Source of the DNA: Flavobacteriaceae bacterium UBA3356
Lineage (GTDB): Bacteria > Bacteroidota > Bacteroidia > Flavobacteriales > Flavobacteriaceae
NCBI GenBank assembly: GCA_002360635.1
Contig: DEQW01000001.1
Coordinates: 145,414 to 209,413, forward strand
Direction of reading: 5' to 3'
Length of the DNA: 64,000 nt
The stretch's first letter is position 1. Each line of letters starts with the position of its first letter. Below the pieces are notes generated by a model. It saw only the letters and a program-made list of their open reading frames with translations, did not search any database and had not been told where the DNA came from. Positions 31,934 through 41,792 of this stretch are shown one piece after another. Both the position numbers and the translations under genes were made by a program.

Positions 31934-33970
31934 ATGAGATTTATCAATTTTGCTATTGTCAAATTTTCTATATCCCTAACATTAGGGATACTTTCAGCGT
32001 ATTTATTCCCCACCGATACTTTTACACTTCCTTTTGTTCTTTTCAGTTTTATTTTACTTTTTATTCTTTGGTTTATTGAAAGGGAACGGCTTCAAAAATC
32101 TATCTATTATGGACTTATAACCTATTTAATTTTCTTCGGAATTGGTTTCGCCAGCTATCAATTACAGCTTCCAACGTTTCAAGATGAGCATTATTCGCAT
32201 ATCCTTTCAGAAAATGATACTTCTGAAACACCTTTACTCACTTTAAAGATTACTGAAGTTTTAAAACCGGATCGCTTCAACCATAAATATATCGCTGAAT
32301 GTATCTCGGTAAATAAAATAGAAGCAAGTGGTAAAATCTTGTTGAACATTCAAAAAGATTCAATTTTAAAAGAATACACTATTGATGATGTTTTACTGAT
32401 TTCTGAAAAAGTGATTACTATTCCAGAACCGCTTAATCCGTATCAGTTTGATTATTCAGCGTATATGAAAAAACTTGGGGTGTATTTTCAAATTAGAACC
32501 AAACCAAGGACCATTTTGGCTTTTGAAAAAGGTAGCAAAACAATTCGCGGTACTGCTGAAAACATTCGCAGTCATCTTATTGCTAAACTTAAAGAAAGCA
32601 AAATCACTGACAACGAACGGTCCATTATCCAAGCGCTAGTTTTAGGGCAACGGCGCGATATTGACAAACAATTATATGCCGACTACGCTGCAGCTGGAGC
32701 TGTGCATATTCTAGCCGTTTCAGGTTTGCATGTGGGTATCTTGTTTTTTATTCTGAAATGGTTGTTCCTGCCTTTAGGAAACATACGCTATGGCAAACAG
32801 ATTAAAGCCATAGCCATAATTTGTTGTCTGTTCGGGTTTGCTTTGCTGGCCGGGTTATCACCTTCGGTGGTTAGAGCTGCTACGATGTTTTCGCTGTTCT
32901 TATTTGCTGAACAGTTAAAGCGCCCGACAAATAGCATAAACACTTTATTTATATCGTATTTATTTTTACTTATTATTAATCCATTGTGGTTGTTCCATGT
33001 TGGGTTTCAATTGAGCTATCTGGCGGTATTTTTTATATTATTAATACAACCAAAATTATTTGGGTATTGGTACCCCAAAAATTGGTTTATAAGGAAAGCT
33101 TGGGCTATACTCACCGTTTCTATTGCCGCTCAAGTAGGGGTTGTACCGCTAAGTTTATATTATTTCCATCAATTTCCCGGATTGTTTTTATTGACCAATA
33201 TTGTAGTGCTTCCGTTCTTAGGAATTTTGTTGGGCTTTGGGTTATTGATTGTCTTATTGGTTTCAATCAACATGCTTCCTGATTGGTTGTCTGAAATTTA
33301 TAACCAAATAGTTTTATCGCTAAACAATTTTATAAGCTGGGTTGCCAAGCAAGACGCCTTTTTATTTCAGGACATTCATTTTTCTGAAGAAAAAGTTTTG
33401 GGCGCTTACTTATTCATAATTACAAGCATTCTACTCTGGAAACAGTATTCGTATCGCCGTTTAACAGCTTGCTTATTGAGTATTTGTCTGTTAATAGGCA
33501 TATTTATCTGGGATAAGCGGGAAGCTTCAGGGAATGAATTAATTGTATTTCAAAAAAGCAGGAACACCCTTATTGGAATAAAAAATGGGAATGACTTAAT
33601 ACTTCTAAAACCTGATACTCTTTCAGAAACTGTAAAGAATGTATTTCCAATTAAAGGCTATAGAACTGCCAATCAAATTGAAGGATTTTCAGAAAAAATA
33701 GTTCCGAAGGTATTTTCATATAATAAACAAAATATTTTGGTTTTGGACAGTTTGGCCGTATACCCAAAAAGTATAAAAATTGATATTGTACTGCTCACCC
33801 AAAGTCCGAAAATTAATTTAGAACGGTTAATTGATAGCTTAAAACCCAACCATATAATTGCTGATGGGAACAACTACAAAACCTATGTAACACGCTGGCG
33901 CAACACGTGCAAAAAGAAAAAGCTCCCCTTTTACCATACTGGTACCAAGGGAGCCTTCATTCTAGAGTAG
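31934..33970 (+). CDS. comEC: ComEC/Rec2-family DNA uptake channel protein
   Basis: A ComEC homologue of 678 residues from the ATG at 31934 (an ATG at 31913 would add seven). N-terminal membrane helices and DUF4131 region (1 to about 180), then the competence core with ALVLGQRRDIDKQLYADYAAAG, VHILAVSGLHVGILFF, GLSPSVVRAATMFS and about nine membrane helices. The last 150 residues are where other ComEC proteins carry a metallo-beta-lactamase domain, but no HxHxDH motif is present here (NELIVFQKSRNTLIGIKNGN ... LLTQSPKINLERLIDSLKP). It would bring single-stranded DNA across the inner membrane. Divergent from the paa operon. Confidence 0.88.
   Translation: MRFINFAIVKFSISLTLGILSAYLFPTDTFTLPFVLFSFILLFILWFIERERLQKSIYYGLITYLIFFGIGFASYQLQLPTFQDEHYSHILSENDTSETPLLTLKITEVLKPDRFNHKYIAECISVNKIEASGKILLNIQKDSILKEYTIDDVLLISEKVITIPEPLNPYQFDYSAYMKKLGVYFQIRTKPRTILAFEKGSKTIRGTAENIRSHLIAKLKESKITDNERSIIQALVLGQRRDIDKQLYADYAAAGAVHILAVSGLHVGILFFILKWLFLPLGNIRYGKQIKAIAIICCLFGFALLAGLSPSVVRAATMFSLFLFAEQLKRPTNSINTLFISYLFLLIINPLWLFHVGFQLSYLAVFFILLIQPKLFGYWYPKNWFIRKAWAILTVSIAAQVGVVPLSLYYFHQFPGLFLLTNIVVLPFLGILLGFGLLIVLLVSINMLPDWLSEIYNQIVLSLNNFISWVAKQDAFLFQDIHFSEEKVLGAYLFIITSILLWKQYSYRRLTACLLSICLLIGIFIWDKREASGNELIVFQKSRNTLIGIKNGNDLILLKPDTLSETVKNVFPIKGYRTANQIEGFSEKIVPKVFSYNKQNILVLDSLAVYPKSIKIDIVLLTQSPKINLERLIDSLKPNHIIADGNNYKTYVTRWRNTCKKKKLPFYHTGTKGAFILE
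33911..33957 (-). terminator. terminator of the thioredoxin gene inside the comEC 3' end
   Basis: On the minus strand GGCTCCCTTGGTACC pairs imperfectly with GGTAAAAGGGGAGC and is followed by TTTTTCTTTTT. It begins about 40 bases after the thioredoxin gene stop (33998) and lies within the last codons of comEC. Confidence 0.5.
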
Positions 33971-33997
33971 TGAAACACTTAACTAAAAACCCTACTC

Positions 33998-34540
33998 TTA
34001 AAAAGTGCCTTCAAAGTTCTTTTGATATTCTTGCCAAGCTTCGGCAGTTGTCAGTTTTTTATAATCGTCATTCGCTATCATTTTAAGGTAAATCTCTAAT
34101 TGTTGGGGTGTTTTATAGCCTGGAATTGCTTGTATCAATTTTCCGTTTTCTTGAAAAAACACCAAACTGGGATAACCTCTAAGTTTTAGTGCATCAGCAA
34201 AAAAATGAGTGGCATTTCGTCCTTTTCTTCCTTCTTTATAATTTGGGTTTGTGTATGTGAAATCTTCAAAGGTAATCTCTTCGGTTCCTTCCGCGTTAAA
34301 CTTTACAGCGTAATAGTTTTTATTGATAAATTGAATTACTTTTTTATCACTAAAGGTATTTCTATCTAACATTTTGCAAGGTCCACACCATTTGGTATAG
34401 ACGTCCATAAAGATTTTTTTTGGCTCCTTTTCTTGAGCAGCCAAAGCTTCGTTCATAGTCATCCAATTAATTTTTTGGGCAGTGACCGATGTAGTTATAA
34501 ATGCTATAAAAAGAAGTAGTAATGTGTTTTTCATATTCAA
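33998..34540 (-). CDS. periplasmic thioredoxin-family protein
   Basis: A 180-residue protein with signal peptide (about 1-22, ends TAQ) and a thioredoxin fold of the thioredoxin_7/DUF255-like class: MDVYTKWCGPCKMLDRNTF with redox Cys52 and Cys55, then RGYPSLVFFQENG with the cis-Pro. The long loop between (NPNYKEGRKGRNATHFFADALKL) is characteristic of Bacteroidota members. It probably reduces or isomerises disulfides in the periplasm. It is downstream of the POT genes but separated by a terminator. Confidence 0.85.
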   Translation of the reverse strand: MNMKNTLLLLFIAFITTSVTAQKINWMTMNEALAAQEKEPKKIFMDVYTKWCGPCKMLDRNTFSDKKVIQFINKNYYAVKFNAEGTEEITFEDFTYTNPNYKEGRKGRNATHFFADALKLRGYPSLVFFQENGKLIQAIPGYKTPQQLEIYLKMIANDDYKKLTTAEAWQEYQKNFEGTF

Positions 34541-34567
34541 TGCGATTTTTCTGTTATTGTATTACAA

Positions 34568-34601
34568 CAAAAAACGTTCCACACAATGGGAACGTTTTTT
34601 A
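34568..34601 (-). terminator. intrinsic terminator of the DPP-IV/POT operon
   Basis: AAAAACGTTCC / GGAACGTTTTT with an eight-base loop; T-run on the minus strand follows. Confidence 0.88.
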
Positions 34602-34620
34602 TTGTAATTTGTTGTGTTAA

Positions 34621-36708
34621 TTACCTAACTCCGTGCATTAATCGCTTTAACACTGGGTTAAGCGCTAAAATTAACAATCCAGCAACGGTTGGTACTACTG
34701 TAAATATTAAAAAGAAGGTTGAGAGTGAGTATTGCTCTGTAATATTTTCAATTTGCCCCCCTACTACGGCAGCCAATTTATTACCAATAGCAATAGCTAA
34801 ATACCACATACCAAACATAAGGGCAATCATCCTTGCCGGAACAAGTTTAGACACATACGACAATCCTACGGGAGATAAACATAGTTCACCAAGAGTATGG
34901 AACAGGTAGGCAAAGATTAACCATATCATACTTACTTTTACCCCTGCAGTTATCCCATATGATCCATACGCCAAGAGTCCAAAGCCTATTGCCATAACAA
35001 TAAGTCCTAAAGCATATTTTACTGCAGCTGAAGGATTGTACTTACTATCCCACCATCTAGAGAAAAAGGATGCGAAAGCAATGATAAAGAACGAATTCAA
35101 AATACTAAACCACGATACTGTTATCTCTACTTGGTTGTCTTTTATTTCGGTTACAGTTGCCTCTACTATACCACTGTCCCTATCTTGGGCGATGGCATTT
35201 TCTTTGGCAAAAGCTACTTTTTCTTCATTCAAATATCCAAAAATAGTCCCTTCGTTGTTTTTATTAATGATTTTTATAGTAGAACCTACTTCAAAATCTT
35301 TAGGTTCGGAAATAGAGGTGACGCGATCTACCACGGTTACGCCAGTTTCTATATTTGTGTCTTCCGTAACGGGAATGTAATCAACTGTCTTGTTACCTTC
35401 TTCATCCGTGCTTTGCACTTCAATCGCCTTGTAAGAAACATCGTAAGCAGTTGTGGAAAGGTCTCTGTTTAACATCCAACCTACCAAGCCCCACATACCC
35501 AAAAAGCAAATGGCCAAGACTATATTGGATCCCGGGATTGTTTTAAATGTTTTTTTCCATAATAGAAACAAAACATAAGTAATAATGGCAAGCGGCACTA
35601 CGGTCAATAGAATATTGACAATATTATATATTATCGCAGCGTCACCACTTAAAACCCTATCTACATTGTCCCTAGCGAATAATATTAGTGACGATGCTCC
35701 TTGCTCAAAAGAAAGCCAGAAAAAGACGGTGAAGAAAGCAAATATTACAAAAGCAATCATTCTGTCGCGCACTATTTTAGTATAACGTGAAATACGCCTA
35801 ATTACCAATACCAAGAATAGCAATAGTCCTATTAACACTGTAACTATTTGACCAGACAGTCCAAAAGCTTCGTAAGGAAAGAGGTCTATGTTACCAATTT
35901 TTGAAAGCGGATCGTTTATTAAATACCCCAAACCAATTATTGAGGTTATTACGATTAAGATCTTATCAAGAATAGTGAATGGGTTTTCTTTCTCTTCAGG
36001 TTCTTCGATGTCTTCCTGTGTGCTTTTTTCATTTATATTTTGAGGCAATTCAACTTCATGAACTTTAGAAGGTTTTGCGCCAATTTTTCCGAATAAGTTT
36101 TTAGACAACCAGAATTGTAGCGTTCCAAGAAGCATAAATATTCCTGCTAAACCAAAGCCCCAAGACCAACCTACACGTTCTGCCAAATACCCGCAAAGCA
36201 TCATTCCGAAGAATGCCCCTGCGTTTACACCCATATAGAAAATGGTATAGGCACCATCTTTCTTTTCTGGGTTTTTCTTATACATTTCAGAAATGATAGA
36301 CGTAATATTTGGTTTAAAGAAACCTGTACCGATTACCAATAAAGCCAAACCAACATATAACGAAGCCTCAGTCTCTAATGCCATACTGGCGTGGCCCAAG
36401 GTCATAATCAACGCTCCAATTACAACAGCCCAACGATATCCCGTTAGTTTATCGGCTATAATTCCTCCTAAAATGGGAGTTAGATACAATAACCCAGCAT
36501 ACGTTCCGAAAAGCGCTCCGGCATTTGCTGCGGTCCATTCCCAACCAGGGTTGTAACCAATAGCGGCCATCGTTAAAAAGTTAACCAATAAAACGCGCAT
36601 TCCGTAGAATGAAAAACGTTCCCACATTTCAGTAAAGAAAAGAACAAACAGTCCGGCCGGATGGCCCATTACTTTGTCCTTAAACAGATTTTGAATATCG
36701 GTGTTCAT
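34621..36708 (-). CDS. POT-family peptide:proton symporter with a large periplasmic insertion
   Basis: A 695-residue transporter of the proton-dependent oligopeptide (POT/PTR2) family. The family signature EMWERFSFYGMR is at 27-38 and FYMGVNAGAFFG at about 157-168. An insertion of about 118 residues (415-532; VSYKAIEVQSTDEEGNKTVD ... VEATVTEIKDNQVEITVSW) with soluble beta-rich character separates two late membrane helices; the neighbour POT (468 residues) lacks it. Imports di- and tripeptides with protons. Third gene of a DPP-IV-POT-POT operon. Confidence 0.9.
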   Translation of the reverse strand: MNTDIQNLFKDKVMGHPAGLFVLFFTEMWERFSFYGMRVLLVNFLTMAAIGYNPGWEWTAANAGALFGTYAGLLYLTPILGGIIADKLTGYRWAVVIGALIMTLGHASMALETEASLYVGLALLVIGTGFFKPNITSIISEMYKKNPEKKDGAYTIFYMGVNAGAFFGMMLCGYLAERVGWSWGFGLAGIFMLLGTLQFWLSKNLFGKIGAKPSKVHEVELPQNINEKSTQEDIEEPEEKENPFTILDKILIVITSIIGLGYLINDPLSKIGNIDLFPYEAFGLSGQIVTVLIGLLLFLVLVIRRISRYTKIVRDRMIAFVIFAFFTVFFWLSFEQGASSLILFARDNVDRVLSGDAAIIYNIVNILLTVVPLAIITYVLFLLWKKTFKTIPGSNIVLAICFLGMWGLVGWMLNRDLSTTAYDVSYKAIEVQSTDEEGNKTVDYIPVTEDTNIETGVTVVDRVTSISEPKDFEVGSTIKIINKNNEGTIFGYLNEEKVAFAKENAIAQDRDSGIVEATVTEIKDNQVEITVSWFSILNSFFIIAFASFFSRWWDSKYNPSAAVKYALGLIVMAIGFGLLAYGSYGITAGVKVSMIWLIFAYLFHTLGELCLSPVGLSYVSKLVPARMIALMFGMWYLAIAIGNKLAAVVGGQIENITEQYSLSTFFLIFTVVPTVAGLLILALNPVLKRLMHGVR

Positions 36709-36725
36709 ATGATGGTAGCATTAAA

Positions 36726-38132
36726 TTATAAAGGTTTATTGATATCTTCGTCAGCCAATTCGTATGGTTCTTGCTCTAACATTTCGCGCTCGTTATCTTC
36801 TGCACCGTGGGTCAATTTTTCCAATTTCTTTCTGAAAACCAAGACCAATAAACCAAAAGAAACACAGAAAATAGCAATACCTGTAAACACAGTATATTCA
36901 CCGAGATTTGATGCAGATTCACCTAGCAATCCAGCTACTTTATTTCCCAGACCTGTCATCGCAAAATATACACCCATCATTAACGAAGCATATTTAAGCG
37001 GTGCCAATTTGGTTATGTAAGAAAGTGCCACTGGCGAAAGACATAATTCCCCAATAGTATGGAACAAATAAGCTGCCACTAACCAATACATTGCCGAAGA
37101 ACCATCTATATTATACTGCGCTGATGCTCCTGTCATAAAAAAGAAACCGGCACCCATAATTATAAGACCAATACACATCTTGAATAGAGATGTTGATACT
37201 TTACCTTTTAATTTCCGTTTTGCCCAATATCCGGCGACAATTGTACCAAAAATAATAATGAACATAGCATTAAGTGACTGAAACCAAGAGGCAGGAACTT
37301 CCCAGCCCATTAACATTCTATCCGTTTTTTCGGATGCATAAATGTTCATTAATCCTCCTGCTTGCTCGAAAGCACCCCAGAAGACGATTACCATTAAAAA
37401 GGAAATAAACAATACAACAACCCGATCTTTCTCTTCTTTGTTTAGATCGCGTTTCATCGCTGCTTTTTCTTCTTCATTTTCTGATGTATTGGTATTGTTA
37501 CCAACATATTTTAAGTGTTTCTGACCTAAAATATATTGTAAAAGACCTAACGCCATACCAATACCTGCTAATCCAAATCCATAATGCCAGCCATATACTT
37601 CACCTACATAACCAACTATTAAACTGGAAAGGAATGCTCCCACATTGATACCAATATAGAAAATGGTAAATCCTTTATCTCTTCTAATATCTCCTTTTTT
37701 GTACAGACCACCTACCATCGTTGAAATGTTAGGCTTCAACATACCTACACCAGCTACAATAAGACCTAGACCTGTGTAAAAAGCCCACATTTCTTCAACA
37801 GCCAGAATACTGTGACCAGCCACTAATAGAATTCCACCATATAAAACGGATTTTTTCTGTCCTAAAAATTTATCGGCTATCCAACCTCCAGGAATTGAAG
37901 CAACATATACAAACATGGTGTACCATCCATAAAGCTCTAAAGCTTCATTGTTAGTCCATCCTAAACCTGCGTTATCACTTACGGTTTCAGCTACTAAATA
38001 AAGTACTAATATAGCCCGCATTCCGTAGTAGGAAAAACGCTCCCACATCTCAGTGAAAAATAGAATGTACAGCCCTACAGGATGGCCAAATAGTTCTTTC
38101 TGTTTTTTATACTGCATTGTATTTTCTGCCAT
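36726..38132 (-). CDS. POT-family peptide:proton symporter
   Basis: A 468-residue POT transporter with the PTR2 motif EMWERFSYYGMRAIL at about 28-42 and GFTIFYIGINVGAFL. The C-terminus is a charged tail (TKLAPLKYASLMMGV then EDNEREMLEQEPYEL). It is 18 bases from the longer POT gene downstream and 29 bases from the peptidase upstream, so the three genes form one transcript for peptide use. Confidence 0.92.
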   Translation of the reverse strand: MAENTMQYKKQKELFGHPVGLYILFFTEMWERFSYYGMRAILVLYLVAETVSDNAGLGWTNNEALELYGWYTMFVYVASIPGGWIADKFLGQKKSVLYGGILLVAGHSILAVEEMWAFYTGLGLIVAGVGMLKPNISTMVGGLYKKGDIRRDKGFTIFYIGINVGAFLSSLIVGYVGEVYGWHYGFGLAGIGMALGLLQYILGQKHLKYVGNNTNTSENEEEKAAMKRDLNKEEKDRVVVLFISFLMVIVFWGAFEQAGGLMNIYASEKTDRMLMGWEVPASWFQSLNAMFIIIFGTIVAGYWAKRKLKGKVSTSLFKMCIGLIIMGAGFFFMTGASAQYNIDGSSAMYWLVAAYLFHTIGELCLSPVALSYITKLAPLKYASLMMGVYFAMTGLGNKVAGLLGESASNLGEYTVFTGIAIFCVSFGLLVLVFRKKLEKLTHGAEDNEREMLEQEPYELADEDINKPL

Positions 38133-38161
38133 GATCTTAAAGGATTAGTTAAGTTATTTTG

Positions 38162-40333
38162 TTATAAGTTTTCTTTAATAAAATTGGTCATTTTGGTATA
38201 AAGGTGTAAACGAGTATTTCCACCATAAATACCATGGTTTTTATCGGGGTAAATAGCCCAATCAAATTGTTTGTTTGCCTGCACCAAGGCTTCAATAAGC
38301 TGTGTGGTGTTTTGAACATGCACGTTGTCATCAGCACTTCCGTGCACTAATAAATAATCACCTTCTAATTTTTCTACGTGTGAAATAGGTGAATTTTCAT
38401 CATATCCTGAAGCATTTTCTTGAGGCGTTGTCATATACCGCTCTGTATAAATAGTGTCATAAAAGCGCCAACTGCTTACCGGTGCTACAGCGATGGCCAT
38501 CTCAAAAGTATCAGCCCCTTGGAAAAGACAGTTAGAACTCATAAATCCTCCATAGCTCCAACCCCAAATTCCAGTTCTAGAAGCATCAATGTATGGCAAT
38601 GCACTTAATTTTTGCGCAGCTGCTATTTGATCTTCTACTTCGTATTTTCCTAATTCTTTTTGAGTCACCTTTTTGAAATCGCGCCCTTTCAAGCCTGTAC
38701 CACGCCCATCTACGCATACAATAACATAGCCTTGTTGTGCTAACATTTGGTGCCAATAATCGTTTGCGCTGTTCCAAGAATTTGAAACGTTTTGAGAGCC
38801 AGGACCTGAATATTGATACATAAACAATGGATATTGTTTGTTTGGATCAAAGTCCTTTGGCTTAATAGTGTACATATTTAAATCGTTCCCATTTACTGAA
38901 ATGGCAGAGAACTCTTTTTCAGAAAGAACATAATTATCCACCTTGTTTTTTAGCGCTTTATTATCTTGAATTACTCGTATCAACTTACCATCTTTAGCTC
39001 TATTTAGTGTGAATAAATATGGTGTTTCCGTGTCGTGAAATGTATTGATAAAGTAGGTGTAGTCTGCACTAAAAGCGGCACTATTGGTTCCAGTTTTGTC
39101 ACTTAAGCGTACTTTATTTTTACCAGAACGCAATATGGAATACACATCGCGGTTAATACTTCCGTTCTCGGTACTTTGATAATAAATACGGCCTGTATTT
39201 TGATCAAAACCGTAGTAGTTTGTTACTTCCCAATCACCGTCGGTTATTTGATTTATTAATTTTCCTGTTTTATCATAGTGGTAGATATGGTTCCATCCGC
39301 TCTTTTCACTGGTCCAGATAAAACTGTTGTGGTTTAAAAAAGTAAGATTATCCGTTATATCCACATACGCATCATCTTTTTCCTGTAAAACCAGTTTTGA
39401 AGTATTATTTGTAGCATTCACAAAAACCAGATCAACTGTGTTTTGATGACGATTTGTTAGCTGAGCACTTAGCACATTATCTTCCTCCGTCCATTTAATA
39501 CGTGGTATGTAATAGCTGTTGAAGTTGTCCAGATTAATTTTATTAGTTTCCCCAGTTTCAAGATTGTAGATATGAAGCGAAACTTTCGCGTTTGGCTCTC
39601 CTGCTTTTGGATATTTAAAAACATCTTGAGTTGGGTAAAGATCTTTGCCATATACATCCATAGAAAAACGTGGCACTTCGGTTTCATCAAACTTTATGTA
39701 AGCCAATTTATTTCCGGTTTTGTTCCAGTCAAATGCACGGACAAAAGCAAATTCTTCTTCGTACACCCAGTCGGTAATACCGTTTATAATACTGTTCTTT
39801 TCTCCGTCGGAAGTAATTTGAAGCGTTTCACCGCTTTTCAAGTTTTTAATAAATAAATTATTGTCTTTTCCGTAGGCAACTTTACTGCCGTCTTTAGTGA
39901 AGGTTGGTTCCTGAATTTGATCTTCGGAAACCAATGTTAATTTTTTAGAATCGATATCATATACGTAGTACGTCCCTAATGAAGAGCGACGGTAAATTTG
40001 CTTCAGCCTTGTAGCCAATAACAATTTACTTTCATCGTCACTAAACTCATATGATATTATTTGATCAACCTCTGGCAGACTATTTGAATTTACCAAGGTG
40101 CGGACCTTTTTTCCGCTTTTGTAATCATATACATCAACAGTAGAACCGTTTCGGCTTCTGTTTAAAACCGAATACTCTTTTCCGTTATCCAGAGAACGTA
40201 GAACATCAAGGTATTCGGCCCTAAATTGGCCGCCCCAAATGTCTTCTAAAGTTATGTTTTTCTGTTGTGCTGTAAGGGTTGAAACTGCTGTAAGAAAAAG
40301 CAGTAATAATGAGGTGTAAGCTGTTTTTTTCAA
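38162..40333 (-). CDS. dipeptidyl peptidase IV-type S9 serine peptidase
   Basis: A 723-residue S9B peptidase: signal peptide (1-22, ends LTAQ), DPP-IV N-terminal beta-propeller (about 40-450, with the exopeptidase Glu pair in DWVYEEEFAFVRAFDW) and the alpha/beta hydrolase domain with nucleophile Ser in GIWGWSYGGFMSS, Asp in GSADDNVHVQNT and His in YPDKNHGIYGG. It is expected to release X-Pro/X-Ala dipeptides in the periplasm, which the two POT carriers downstream can import. First gene of the operon. Confidence 0.92.
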   Translation of the reverse strand: MKKTAYTSLLLLFLTAVSTLTAQQKNITLEDIWGGQFRAEYLDVLRSLDNGKEYSVLNRSRNGSTVDVYDYKSGKKVRTLVNSNSLPEVDQIISYEFSDDESKLLLATRLKQIYRRSSLGTYYVYDIDSKKLTLVSEDQIQEPTFTKDGSKVAYGKDNNLFIKNLKSGETLQITSDGEKNSIINGITDWVYEEEFAFVRAFDWNKTGNKLAYIKFDETEVPRFSMDVYGKDLYPTQDVFKYPKAGEPNAKVSLHIYNLETGETNKINLDNFNSYYIPRIKWTEEDNVLSAQLTNRHQNTVDLVFVNATNNTSKLVLQEKDDAYVDITDNLTFLNHNSFIWTSEKSGWNHIYHYDKTGKLINQITDGDWEVTNYYGFDQNTGRIYYQSTENGSINRDVYSILRSGKNKVRLSDKTGTNSAAFSADYTYFINTFHDTETPYLFTLNRAKDGKLIRVIQDNKALKNKVDNYVLSEKEFSAISVNGNDLNMYTIKPKDFDPNKQYPLFMYQYSGPGSQNVSNSWNSANDYWHQMLAQQGYVIVCVDGRGTGLKGRDFKKVTQKELGKYEVEDQIAAAQKLSALPYIDASRTGIWGWSYGGFMSSNCLFQGADTFEMAIAVAPVSSWRFYDTIYTERYMTTPQENASGYDENSPISHVEKLEGDYLLVHGSADDNVHVQNTTQLIEALVQANKQFDWAIYPDKNHGIYGGNTRLHLYTKMTNFIKENL

Positions 40334-40450
40334 ACTGTTAAAATTTTATTACGCCAATGTTACTAAAATTTCGTGAAATTAAGGTGCTTTTTTCTGTTAA
40401 ATACGGTCTATTGTTGGCAACTTTGCTCTTTTCAACAATGCTATAAATAG

Positions 40451-40458
40451 TATATTTG
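40451..40458 (+). promoter_or_regulatory. -7 promoter element of the HMG-CoA reductase gene
   Basis: TATATTTG is an exact TAnnTTTG match 20 bases before the ATG. No TTG at 17-21 bases upstream. Confidence 0.5.
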
Positions 40459-40477
40459 TAATTCAATATTCACAAAT

Positions 40478-41791
40478 ATGGCGAAGCCCGTTACCGGATT
40501 TTCAAAAAAAACAAAAGAGGATAAAATAGAGTGGTTGGCAAAAACCTATCTCAACAACAACGCTGCGGCAGTAAAAACCTTAAAAAGGTATTGGAATGAC
40601 GACCTTAAACTGCAAAAACTACACGACGATTTTATTGAAAACACATTAAGTAATTATTATTTGCCATTTGGTGTGGCACCTAACTTTTTAATTAATGGCA
40701 AACTCTTCGCACTGCCGATGGTGATTGAAGAAAGTTCGGTTGTTGCAGCAGCCAGCAATGCCGCAAAGTTTTGGTTAAAACGCGGCGGATTTAAGGCTAA
40801 AGTTATTTCCACCCAAAAAAATGGACAAGTACATTTAGATTACTTCGGAAACAAGCAGGATATCATTTCTTTCTTTTCTGAAATAAAACTGAAATTGATT
40901 GAAAGCGTCTCCACTATTGAGAAGAATATGAAAAAACGCGGTGGTGGCTTATTAGATATTGAACTTATCTCAAAAAATGAAACGCTAAACGGTTATTACC
41001 AATTGCACTGCACCTTTGAAACATTGGATGCCATGGGGGCTAATTTCATAAACAGTTGTTTAGAGCAAATCGCAAAAACTTTTGAAGCCGAAGCAGATTC
41101 GTTTCAACCTTTTAAAACAGCCAATACCTTTCCAGAAGTGGTAATGAGCATTCTTTCTAATTACGTACCAGAATGCTTGGTGCAAGCCGAAGTAAGCTGT
41201 AACATATTAGATTTGAAACAAGAAGATATTTCAGGGTCAGCTTTTGCTCAAAAGTTTGTCCGCGCCATCCAAATTGCTCAAACCGAACCTCGCCGAGCCG
41301 TTACCCATAACAAAGGAATTATGAACGGGATTGATGCCTTAGTATTAGCTACTGGCAACGACTTTAGAGCTGTGGAAGCAGGAATTCACGCTTATGCTTC
41401 TAAAAATGGCAAATACACGAGTTTGACTGATGCTAAAATTGAAGATGATACTTTTACGTTTTCTATAGAAATACCCTTAGCACTGGGGACTGTCGGTGGG
41501 CTTACATCCTTACATCCGCTTACAAAATTTGCGTTTGAACTACTACAAAAACCCAACGCCAAAGAGCTAATGGAGTTAGTCGCAGTAGCCGGTCTGGCAC
41601 AGAACTTTGCTGCCATTCGTTCGTTAGTAACCACTGGTATTCAAAAAGGGCATATGAAAATGCATTTGATGAACATTTTAAATCAAGTGGATGCTTCGGA
41701 AACTGAAAAGAAAAAAGCTATTTCTCATTTTAATGACAACACAGTTTCGCATAGCGCTGTTATTGAATATGTAGAACAATTACGATCTTAA
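40478..41791 (+). CDS. hydroxymethylglutaryl-CoA reductase, class II
   Basis: A 437-residue class II (so-called degradative) HMG-CoA reductase: PMVIEESSVVAAASNAAKFW near residue 80-97, DAMGANFINSCLEQI, GTVGGLTSLHPL and GLAQNFAAIRSLVTTGIQKG, and the C-terminal His of VSHSAVIEY. It makes mevalonate from HMG-CoA; in Flavobacteria with a mevalonate route this form serves isoprenoid synthesis in spite of its name. One base separates its stop from the TTG start of the GHMP kinase, so the two are translated together. Confidence 0.92.
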   Translation: MAKPVTGFSKKTKEDKIEWLAKTYLNNNAAAVKTLKRYWNDDLKLQKLHDDFIENTLSNYYLPFGVAPNFLINGKLFALPMVIEESSVVAAASNAAKFWLKRGGFKAKVISTQKNGQVHLDYFGNKQDIISFFSEIKLKLIESVSTIEKNMKKRGGGLLDIELISKNETLNGYYQLHCTFETLDAMGANFINSCLEQIAKTFEAEADSFQPFKTANTFPEVVMSILSNYVPECLVQAEVSCNILDLKQEDISGSAFAQKFVRAIQIAQTEPRRAVTHNKGIMNGIDALVLATGNDFRAVEAGIHAYASKNGKYTSLTDAKIEDDTFTFSIEIPLALGTVGGLTSLHPLTKFAFELLQKPNAKELMELVAVAGLAQNFAAIRSLVTTGIQKGHMKMHLMNILNQVDASETEKKKAISHFNDNTVSHSAVIEYVEQLRS

Positions 41792-41792
41792 T

